From an uncultured delta proteobacterium (GTDB lineage: Bacteria; Myxococcota_A; Polyangia; Polyangiales; Ga0077539): a DNA stretch of 11,977 bases. A program made the translations under genes and the position numbers. The stretch covers positions 1-11,977 of the forward strand of contig CAISKJ010001257.1 in the NCBI GenBank assembly GCA_903885885.1, in the 5' to 3' direction. The notes below the pieces were generated by a model. It was not told where the DNA came from. It saw only the letters and a list, made by a program, of their open reading frames with translations, and made no database searches. Positions 6,587 through 11,977 of this stretch are shown piece after piece; positions within the stretch are counted from its first letter, which is position 1, and the number at the start of each line of letters is the position of its first letter.

Positions 6587-7546
6587 ATGACCGTGACGCG
6601 CAGCGAGCCCACGCAGGCCGAGATCGACGCGCTCCTGGAGCTCACGTCGAACCCGGCCGACCGCCTGTGGCGGTACCCCCTCTGTCACGCGATGGTGAAG
6701 CACGTGATGAACACCCCCATCACGCCCAACCACGTGACGGGCTTTCACACGCTGCTGGGCATGGCCGCGGGCGCGGTGATCACCCTCGGCACGCCGAAGG
6801 CCTTCGTGGCCGCCGGGGTGATGTTCGAAGTGCGCGCCATTCTCGACTGCTTCGACGGCGTGGTGGCGCGCGCCAAGAAGCTCTCATCGCCGCTCGGGCG
6901 TGCGCTCGATCAGATGGGCGACGGCATCGGCTTCGTGTCGCTCATGGCGGGCGGGCTCGTGTGCCTCGCGCGCATCCACGGGTGGGCCGTGGCCACCGTG
7001 GTGATCGTGCTCACGACGGCCATCTCGGCGGCGTGCAGCACCGCGTGGGATTTCTACAAGCGCCGCTTCGCCTCGCTGATGCGCCACGGCTACGACACCA
7101 CCGAGGAGGAGTACCTCACCCTCTGCCGCCAGTACGAGGAGCGCCCGCTGGTGTCGCTGTGGGTGAGCCGCCTCGTGTCGCTCTACGCCTGGTACACGCT
7201 GAGCCCGCAGACGCTGCCGCGGCTGCGCGAGCGCATCGCGAGAGGCGAGTGGCCGCGCGAGGGCGAGGCGCCGGCGGTGACCCCCGCGGGGCGCGCGGTG
7301 CAAGAGGCCGCCGCGCGCAACGACCCCGAGCTCCGCGCCATGCTGCTGCGCGTCGGCGTGGTGGCCGGCGACAACGTGATCCTGCTGCTTACCGTGAGCC
7401 TCCTCGTGGGGCAGTACCTCAACGCCTTTCCGATCGCGATGGCGTGGGGGCTCCTCGTGTGGGGCTACACGGTGTTCAGCGCGTACCGATACCTCCACGA
7501 GGCCGAGCGCCAGGGCGCGCGGCCCCGCGAGGCCGTGACCCGGTAA
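6587..7546 (+). CDS. CDP-alcohol phosphatidyltransferase, candidate phosphonolipid synthase
   Basis: 319 residues. The complete family motif D-x2-DG-x2-AR-x8-G-x3-D-x3-D is present from D87 to D112 (D87, D90, G91, A94, R95, G104, D108, D112), with the four Asp that bind two metal ions and the catalytic base. Several hydrophobic segments are visible (about 56-84, 113-150, 257-300), so it is an integral membrane enzyme. A largely hydrophilic stretch of about 100 residues (about 157-255), rich in Arg and Glu with one more hydrophobic patch near 188-205, separates the motif half from the last helices and makes the protein longer than simple family members of about 200 residues. The family moves the phospho-headgroup between CMP and an alcohol. 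Behind AEP biosynthesis and next to a nucleotidyltransferase, transfer of aminoethylphosphonate from CMP-AEP to a lipid alcohol is the natural inference. CDP-inositol-type chemistry is an alternative. Start: ATG with GAGG four bases upstream. Confidence 0.92.
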   Translation: MTVTRSEPTQAEIDALLELTSNPADRLWRYPLCHAMVKHVMNTPITPNHVTGFHTLLGMAAGAVITLGTPKAFVAAGVMFEVRAILDCFDGVVARAKKLSSPLGRALDQMGDGIGFVSLMAGGLVCLARIHGWAVATVVIVLTTAISAACSTAWDFYKRRFASLMRHGYDTTEEEYLTLCRQYEERPLVSLWVSRLVSLYAWYTLSPQTLPRLRERIARGEWPREGEAPAVTPAGRAVQEAAARNDPELRAMLLRVGVVAGDNVILLLTVSLLVGQYLNAFPIAMAWGLLVWGYTVFSAYRYLHEAERQGARPREAVTR

Positions 7547-7555
7547 GAGCCAACA

Positions 7556-8356
7556 ATGCCCATCGACAAGGCCGTGATTCTCGCCGCGGGCCTCGGCAAC
7601 CGCATCTCGAAGGTCGGCAATACGCCGAAGCCCTTTCTCTCGCTCGACGGGTCGCCGCACGGTGACACCTTCGTCGATTGGCACCTCGACCGCCTGGCCG
7701 CCTTCGGCGTGCGCGAGGTGTACCTCGTGGGCAACCAGCGCACGTACCAGACGCCGCTTCGGGAGCGCCCGGGCACCGCGGTGCGCTGGGTGCTCAACCC
7801 CAGCGAAGACCTCTCGCGCTCGGGCAGCGGCCACTCGGCGTGGTTCGCGTGGAAGAGCGACAACAACATCCTCGACGGGCGCTCGCGCGTGCTCCTCATG
7901 GACGCCGACATTCTGTACGAGCCCGCGGTGCTCACGGTGCTCGACGGCGACCGTTCGAACGGCGCGTCGCACACGCTCGTGTGCGCCGAGTACCGCGAGT
8001 CGAACGAAGAGGTGATGGTGTTCGGCAGCGGCCGCCGCGCCATGATGCACGGCAAGGGGCTCTTGAACACGGGGCTCACGCAGGGCCTCGAGTGCCTCGG
8101 CGAGGCCACGGGCATGGTGCTCTTCGAACCGCGAGACCACGAGCTCCTCGCGGTGGCCACCGACTGGTGCATGCGCTACTCGACCGCCAAGGAGAAGAGC
8201 GAGCACGAGGACATTACGCAGCGCATGATGTCGGTGGGCCGCGTCGAGGCCGCGTGCTTTCGCGACCTGCTCTTCATGGAGTGCGACACGCCCGAGGAGT
8301 ACGCGCACCTCACGACGGCGTTCTACCCGCAGGTGCTCGCGCGCACGCAGGGGTAG
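7556..8356 (+). CDS. stand-alone nucleotidyltransferase (LicC/RmlA-like, candidate CMP-AEP-forming enzyme)
   Basis: 266 residues, starting 9 bases after the phosphatidyltransferase. The N-terminal phosphate-binding loop is intact: 'VILAAGLGNRI' (7-17) followed by 'NTPKPFLSL' with the conserved lysine K25. Metal-binding acids are D116/D118 in 'LLMDADILYE' and D244 in 'ECDTPEEY', the usual C-terminal position. The layout is that of small-molecule phosphate or phosphonate nucleotidyltransferases such as LicC, which makes CDP-choline, and PntC, which makes CMP-AEP. Adjacent to a CDP-alcohol phosphatidyltransferase, it likely supplies that enzyme's activated headgroup. Because the nucleotidyltransferase domain fused to PEP mutase has a degraded loop, this protein may be the catalytically competent one, or it may activate a second headgroup. 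The upstream ribosome-binding site is weak (AAGAG), and translation is probably helped by the preceding gene. Confidence 0.9.
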   Translation: MPIDKAVILAAGLGNRISKVGNTPKPFLSLDGSPHGDTFVDWHLDRLAAFGVREVYLVGNQRTYQTPLRERPGTAVRWVLNPSEDLSRSGSGHSAWFAWKSDNNILDGRSRVLLMDADILYEPAVLTVLDGDRSNGASHTLVCAEYRESNEEVMVFGSGRRAMMHGKGLLNTGLTQGLECLGEATGMVLFEPRDHELLAVATDWCMRYSTAKEKSEHEDITQRMMSVGRVEAACFRDLLFMECDTPEEYAHLTTAFYPQVLARTQG

Positions 8357-8366
8357 AGGGGGGCGC

Positions 8367-9470
8367 ATGGCGAGCGAGCGGGTTCATCTTCCGGTGTGCG
8401 ACGACACGGCGGCGATGCTGCCGGTGATGCAGGCGCGGTGGGTGAGCGAGCTCCTCGCGGGCGACGCTGTGCCGCGTGAGCCCAACGCCACCTGCGACGA
8501 CTGCGCGATGCTCCCGCCGCCCGGCGAAGCGCCCGTGGGCGGGCACTGGTTCAACCCGGGCACGCGCTGTTGCACGTACCTCCCCGAGCTTGCCAACTTT
8601 CTCGTGGGGGGCTCGCTCGAAGACGTGGAGCACCCCGACGGCATCTCGTCGGTGCGCGCGCGCATGGCCGAAGGGGTGGCCGTGACCCCGATGGGGCTGT
8701 TGCAGGGCGAAGACTTTCGCGCCCGCTACGACGGGAGCGCCGAGACCTTCGGGCGCAGCGAGTCGCTGCTGTGCCCCCACTACGACGACGGGCGCTGCAC
8801 GGTGCGGCGTCACCGCGAGTCGACGTGCGCCACGTGGTTTTGCAAGCACACGCGCGGCGCAGTGCACAAGGCGTTCTGGAACCGCCTGCACCAGCTCTTG
8901 CGTACCGCGGAGCGCGACCTCGCGCGGCACTGTGCGGTGGAACTCGGGGTGCCCGTCGAGGGGCTCGCCATGATGCACCCGATGTACGCCGTCGACGGCT
9001 CGCTGCGCGCGCACGACGTGGTGCCCACCGACCGCCCCGACGACCCCTCCCTCTACGCCCGCCTGTGGGGCCCGTGGGCGGGCCGCGAGGAGGCCTACTA
9101 CCGCGCCTGCTACGCCATCGTGGCGCCCATGTCGTGGGCCGACGTGCTCGCGGCCTCGGGCAGCGAGCTGCGCGCGCTCGCGCCGGTGGTGCGCCACGCG
9201 CTGGGCGTCACGCGCGACGAGTCCATGCCCGCGCGGGTGCGGCTCGGCGGGCTCAACGTGGTGTCGCTGAGCGCGGACCACGTGCGCGTGCAGGGGTACA
9301 GCTTTCTCGATCCGCTCGACCTCCCGCGCAAGCTCTTCGACGTGCTGCACCACTTCGACGGGAGGCCCCTGGTCGAGGCGATCGCGACGGCGAGCGCGGC
9401 CGCGGGCGAGCCCGTGCCCGAGGGGGCGGTGCGCATGCTGATCGATTTCGGCGTGCTGCGCGCGGTGTAG
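8367..9470 (+). CDS. uncharacterised Cys-rich protein, YkgJ-like Cys pattern, PqqD-like C-terminus
   Basis: 367 residues. I do not recognise a named family. The N-terminal half has clustered cysteines: C43-x2-C46, C68-C69 ('RCCTYLP'), then C136, C144, C154 and C159. The second group reads 'CPHYDDGRC' then 'STCATWFC', very like the 'CP..GRC..Y..RP..CR.F.C' pattern of YkgJ-type (UPF0153) metal-binding proteins, so a bound Zn or Fe site is likely. The middle (about 165-285) is alpha-helical in character without motifs. The last 70 residues ('LPRKLFDVLHHFDG' through 'LIDFGVLRAV') resemble PqqD-type winged-helix domains, which in peptide-maturation systems bind leader peptides. There is no signal peptide or membrane segment. 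The start ATG follows the upstream stop by 10 bases, with GAGG overlapping that stop, so it belongs to the operon. Function unknown; a metal-dependent partner or modifier of the phosphonate pathway is a guess. Confidence 0.82.
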   Translation: MASERVHLPVCDDTAAMLPVMQARWVSELLAGDAVPREPNATCDDCAMLPPPGEAPVGGHWFNPGTRCCTYLPELANFLVGGSLEDVEHPDGISSVRARMAEGVAVTPMGLLQGEDFRARYDGSAETFGRSESLLCPHYDDGRCTVRRHRESTCATWFCKHTRGAVHKAFWNRLHQLLRTAERDLARHCAVELGVPVEGLAMMHPMYAVDGSLRAHDVVPTDRPDDPSLYARLWGPWAGREEAYYRACYAIVAPMSWADVLAASGSELRALAPVVRHALGVTRDESMPARVRLGGLNVVSLSADHVRVQGYSFLDPLDLPRKLFDVLHHFDGRPLVEAIATASAAAGEPVPEGAVRMLIDFGVLRAV

Positions 9471-9500
9471 CGCGCGGAGGCGGGGCGCGAGGCGGAGGGC

Positions 9501-10550
9501 TCAGTCGGGGTAGGCGACCATCTGGTTGCGCGACGGGTCCCAGAGCTTGAGGCGAAAGCACGCGAGCACGTCGCGGGGGCGCAGCGAGGTCTTGATGGGG
9601 TCGCGCAGCTCGGGGATCGCCTGCATCGCCTCGGGGAGGCGATAGAAGGGGATCGACGCGTTGAGGTGGTGCACGTGGTGGTACCCGATGTTGCCCGTGA
9701 ACCACGCCATGAGGGGCGAGAGCTCCATGTAGCTCGACGACTCGAGGGCGGCGCGCGTGTAGCTCCACGTCTCGCGCGGCTCGACGTGCATACCGGGGAA
9801 GTTGTGCTGCGCGTAGAAGAGGTACGAGCCCGCGGCGAAGGCCACCGCGAGGGGGAGAAAGTGCACCGTGAGGGCCATGGCGAGCCCCGCGAAGTGGGCG
9901 ATGAGCCCGAACGCGACGGCGTGCATGAGCAGCACCCAGGGACCCATCTTGTGCTTCTTCTTGTCGCGCAGGTACGGCGACACGCACATGCCCCACGCGA
10001 AGATGGTGAAGAACCCGAGGGCCATCGTGAGCGGGTGGCGCGTGATGCGGTACATGCGCCGCTGCGCGGGCGTCGCGCGCTGGTACATGTCGACGGTGAG
10101 CATCATGTACGAGCCGATGTGCGAGCCCACGAGCTGCGCGGTGTGAGCGTGGTGGTAGTTGTGCGTCTGCTTCCACACCGACGAGGGCGTGAGCACGTAG
10201 TAGCCGTAGAGCTCGAAGAGCCACTTCGCGGGCTTGGAGCCGCGCAGGATGGCGCCGTGCTGAAAGTCGTGAAAGAGGATGAAGCCGCGCACCACGACGA
10301 GGCCCGCGACCACGGCCGCGGCGATGCGCGCGTACCACCACGGCAGCGCGGCCGCGCAGGCGAGCGTGAGGGCGAGCAGGCTCAGGGTCTCGGCGACGTG
10401 AGCCCAGCTGCGCGCGCGGTTCTCTTCCGCGTAGGGGCGCGAGGCGTCGATGAGCTCCTTGCCTTCGCGGGCGCGCCTCGGCGCCTGCGCGGGCGGAGCG
10501 GACTCAGACGATGACGTGAGAGCGTCGGTTACGGTCGCTGCGGTCTCCAT
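9501..10550 (-). CDS. membrane fatty-acid desaturase (three His-box di-iron family)
   Basis: 349 residues from the ATG at 10550, which has AGAGG five bases upstream; this is the first Met after a long non-coding-like open stretch. The three histidine boxes that hold the di-iron centre are present: HDFQH (94-98), HNYHH (130-134) and HHVHH (291-295), plus H249 in 'QHNFPG'. Hydrophobic segments near 56-93, 175-192, 205-225 and 226-247 fit the four-helix topology. The first 50 residues are polar and Ala/Ser-rich. The family uses O2 and an electron donor to introduce a double bond, hydroxyl or similar group into a lipid acyl chain at the inner membrane. The box spacing fits acyl-lipid omega-type desaturases. 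It converges on the phosphonate operon with 30 bases between stops and no clear hairpin there, so it is a separate transcription unit. A link to phosphonolipid acyl chains is possible but unproven. Confidence 0.92.
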   Translation of the reverse strand: METAATVTDALTSSSESAPPAQAPRRAREGKELIDASRPYAEENRARSWAHVAETLSLLALTLACAAALPWWYARIAAAVVAGLVVVRGFILFHDFQHGAILRGSKPAKWLFELYGYYVLTPSSVWKQTHNYHHAHTAQLVGSHIGSYMMLTVDMYQRATPAQRRMYRITRHPLTMALGFFTIFAWGMCVSPYLRDKKKHKMGPWVLLMHAVAFGLIAHFAGLAMALTVHFLPLAVAFAAGSYLFYAQHNFPGMHVEPRETWSYTRAALESSSYMELSPLMAWFTGNIGYHHVHHLNASIPFYRLPEAMQAIPELRDPIKTSLRPRDVLACFRLKLWDPSRNQMVAYPD

Positions 10551-10604
10551 AAAAGCCTCTGTAAACAGGGCACATCGGTCGCCCCGGAGTGATGAAGCGG
10601 CCGG

Positions 10605-10633
10605 AACATATGAGAGACGCGCAGGCAGGAAAA
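10605..10633 (-). promoter_or_regulatory. candidate promoter of the desaturase gene
   Basis: On the minus strand TTTTCC (10633-10628) and TATGTT (10610-10605) are spaced by 17 bases, matching 3/6 and 4/6 of the sigma-70 consensus. They lie in a local AT-richer patch about 55-85 bases upstream of the desaturase ATG. Position and composition support it; the motif match is modest. Confidence 0.3.
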
Positions 10634-10658
10634 GACCTTCGCTCGCTTTACCGTCGGT

Positions 10659-10699
10659 GCGTAGCGCGGTGCGCACCCGCGAAGCGCGCGCCGCTACGC
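10659..10699 (-). terminator. inverted repeat at the end of the CPBP protease gene
   Basis: GCGTAGCG (10659-10666) and CGCTACGC (10692-10699) form a perfect 8-bp stem, with a 10-bp palindrome GGTGCGCACC (10669-10678) in the loop. The stem overlaps the protease stop codon (10694-10696). A short T-run (CTTTTCC on the minus strand) follows about 25 bases later. It could end the protease transcript; the distance to the T-run makes this uncertain. Confidence 0.35.
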
Positions 10700-11605
10700 C
10701 GCAGGCGGCTTCGCGCGGCGCAGCGCGAGCGTGGAGAGCGCGATCATCGCGGCCCCGGCGATGAGGCTCACCGCGGCCTCGCGCGGAGAGTCCCGGTGTG
10801 CGGGGTCGGTGAGCGCCATGCTCGCGAGGCTGGCCGCGTTGTTCGCGACGTGGGCGACGAGGGTCGTGCGCACGGTGCCCGTGCGGAGGCTGGCCCACCC
10901 GAGGAGCACGCCCGCGGCGAAGGCGAAGGTCGCGTGGAGCGGGTCGCCGTGCACGAGCCCGAAGAGGGCCGCGCTCGCGAGCACGGAGGGCCACGCGCCC
11001 CAGCGCTGCGCGAGGCGCGTCTGCGCGTAGCCGCGGAAGAAGAGCTCCTCGCCGACGCCGGCGCCCACGCACACGATGGCGAAGGCCGCGAGCGCGAGGC
11101 CCGGCGACGGGTGGTAGAGCGCGCGGTGAATCTCGCCGAGGGAGCCGCGCCCCGCGAGGCCCGCGAGCGTGAGGAGGGCGGAGCTCACCTGGCCGACGCC
11201 GAGCATTCCGACGGCGACGACGAGGCCCCACGCGCCCCACCCGGGACGGTGCGCGAGGCGCAGGCGCGCTTCGAAGAGGTCGGGCGAGAGGCTCGCGGGG
11301 ACGAGCGCGCAGAGCGCGAAGGAGAGGCATGCGGCGAGGCCGCTGCCGAGGAGTCCGACGGGGCTGCGCAGCGTGAATTCGAAGCCCTCGCGGGTGACGC
11401 GCGTGAAGCTGCCCTCGACGAGCTGGGCCTCGCGCGCCGCGAGCGCGAGGAGCACCGCCGCGGTGAAGGTGATCGTCGAGGCGAGCGCGACGCCGAACGC
11501 CGCGAACACCGTCCACACGCGGTGCGCGCTCGCGGGCGCCGGGGCGAGGGGCGCGTACGAGATGGGCGGGAGCGGCGCGATGTCAGCGGTGCCGAGTTCG
11601 TCCAT
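10694..11605 (-). CDS. CPBP-family intramembrane metalloprotease (CAAX-protease/Abi-like)
   Basis: 303 residues. The glutamate motif EExxxRG is 'GEELFFRGY' (E186, E187, R191), followed by 'FGLVHGD' (H219) and 'AHVANN' (H252, N255), giving the full set of catalytic and metal-binding residues of the CPBP (Rce1-like) family. Multiple hydrophobic segments (about 31-57, 84-106, 124-150, 168-184, 205-217, 226-240, 277-296) make it a polytopic membrane protein; the first 28 residues are Pro/Ala-rich and cytosolic-like. Bacterial members act as membrane proteases, with scattered roles in peptide maturation or self-immunity; no bacteriocin gene is visible here. The ATG at 11605 has no clear ribosome-binding site but lies 23 bases inside the end of the upstream gene, so translation is probably coupled. 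The family is certain; the substrate is unknown. Confidence 0.93.
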   Translation of the reverse strand: MDELGTADIAPLPPISYAPLAPAPASAHRVWTVFAAFGVALASTITFTAAVLLALAAREAQLVEGSFTRVTREGFEFTLRSPVGLLGSGLAACLSFALCALVPASLSPDLFEARLRLAHRPGWGAWGLVVAVGMLGVGQVSSALLTLAGLAGRGSLGEIHRALYHPSPGLALAAFAIVCVGAGVGEELFFRGYAQTRLAQRWGAWPSVLASAALFGLVHGDPLHATFAFAAGVLLGWASLRTGTVRTTLVAHVANNAASLASMALTDPAHRDSPREAAVSLIAGAAMIALSTLALRRAKPPAA

Positions 11606-11977
11606 GATGGTGGTGCGGCGCGTGGGGCGTGTGGGCGCGGTGGTGACCGTGGTGATGGCCGCGGGGCGACGGCGCGGCGGGGGCTTCGGCGGGCGCTTCG
11701 GCGGGCGCTTCGGGCGCCTCGGGGGGCGCGTCGAGTTGCATGGGCGCGTCCTCGGCGGGGGGCGCCGCGGGCGTCGTCCACGGGTGCTCGCCGAGGTGCG
11801 CGAGGGGGCGCGCGCGGGCGTACCAGGCGTCGCGCGCGTCGCGGGCCCACTGCGCCTCGCGGTCGTCGGGGGAGCCTACGCGCGAGGCGAGGGCGTACCA
11901 GTCGAGGGCCTCGAGGGCGCGCCCCGAGGCCTGCGCGCGCAGCCCCGCGTACCACGCGACCTCGGCGCGGCGCCGCG
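11583..11977 (-). CDS. partial protein of unknown function, EAPA repeats and His-rich tail (5' end outside window)
   Basis: The minus-strand frame beginning at base 11975 is open to a TGA at 11585-11583, giving about 130 residues of a C-terminus with no start in the window. Composition is protein-like, unlike the neighbouring shadow frames. A helical part contains 'AEVAWYAGLRAQASG', 'ALEALDWYALASRVG' and 'AQWARDARDAWYARA', which look like TPR or Sel1-type helix pairs (A/G-Y spacing). It is followed by a Pro/Ala/Glu linker of EAPA units, then a tail of 11 His within 24 residues ('HHHGHHRAHTPHAPHHHHG'). The tail may bind metal. The gene overlaps the CPBP protease start by 23 bases, so they form an operon. 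Identity unknown; a TPR-like scaffold is the best reading of what is visible. Confidence 0.7.
   Translation of the reverse strand, partial: RRRAEVAWYAGLRAQASGRALEALDWYALASRVGSPDDREAQWARDARDAWYARARPLAHLGEHPWTTPAAPPAEDAPMQLDAPPEAPEAPAEAPAEAPAAPSPRGHHHGHHRAHTPHAPHHHHGRTRHR
11677..11712. repeat. three 12-bp tandem units encoding EAPA
   Basis: GCGGGNGCTTCG repeated three times in register (11677-11688, 11689-11700, 11701-11712), with a decayed further unit to about 11721. On the minus strand each unit encodes Glu-Ala-Pro-Ala in the linker of the truncated gene. It probably expands and contracts by slippage. Confidence 0.8.

Noticed and set aside
4181..8368. Long minus-strand open frames at 4181-5359, 5275-6645 and 6884-8368
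   Set aside because: They mirror ppd, the transaminase, the phosphatidyltransferase and the nucleotidyltransferase in the same codon register, lack recognisable motifs and arise from GC-rich third positions.
8367..9470. RiPP biosynthesis locus because of the PqqD-like domain
   Set aside because: No small precursor-peptide gene, radical SAM enzyme, YcaO or other maturase is visible nearby, so only the domain resemblance is reported.
10551..11516. Extension of the desaturase frame upstream to 11516
   Set aside because: The added part overlaps the CPBP protease gene in another frame and is low-complexity Arg/Ala; the ATG at 10550 has a ribosome-binding site.
10694..11605. CPBP protease as an immunity protein of a bacteriocin cluster
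   Set aside because: No bacteriocin-like small gene, leader peptide or exporter is present in the window.

Overview
The window is very GC-rich DNA with tightly packed genes, several GTG starts and third-position-GC coding bias. Its contents (a tandem-RRM RNA-binding protein, a large phosphonate operon, a membrane desaturase, a CPBP protease and Ala/Pro-rich proteins) suggest a free-living high-GC proteobacterium-like organism. A member of the Myxococcota is the best guess, made from style and gene content and not from any marker gene.

Layout. The left edge (2-1410, + strand) holds the C-terminal part of a GT4 glycosyltransferase, translationally coupled to a metallo-beta-lactamase-fold hydrolase. 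A strong hairpin (1417-1453) separates this pair from a convergent gene for a two-RRM RNA-binding protein (1481-2284, - strand). A 359-base divergent intergenic region (2285-2643) carries two inverted repeats and precedes the core of the window, a six-gene + strand operon (2644-9470). The right side is on the - strand: a fatty-acid desaturase (9501-10550), then a CPBP-family intramembrane protease (10694-11605) that overlaps the end of a truncated gene with a His-rich tail (11583-11977).

The operon encodes, in order, a PEP mutase fused to a nucleotidyltransferase, phosphonopyruvate decarboxylase, 2-aminoethylphosphonate (AEP) transaminase, a CDP-alcohol phosphatidyltransferase, a second stand-alone nucleotidyltransferase, and an unrecognised Cys-rich protein whose C-terminus looks PqqD-like. 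The first three steps make AEP from phosphoenolpyruvate. A nucleotidyltransferase would then activate AEP as CMP-AEP, and the CDP-alcohol phosphatidyltransferase would move the aminoethylphosphonate group onto a lipid alcohol, giving a phosphonolipid with a C-P bond in its headgroup. The chemistry up to AEP is well supported by motifs. Nucleotidyl activation of phosphonates is established for related enzymes. The lipid acceptor, the division of labour between the two nucleotidyltransferase domains and the role of the Cys-rich protein are inference and are the most interesting open points.
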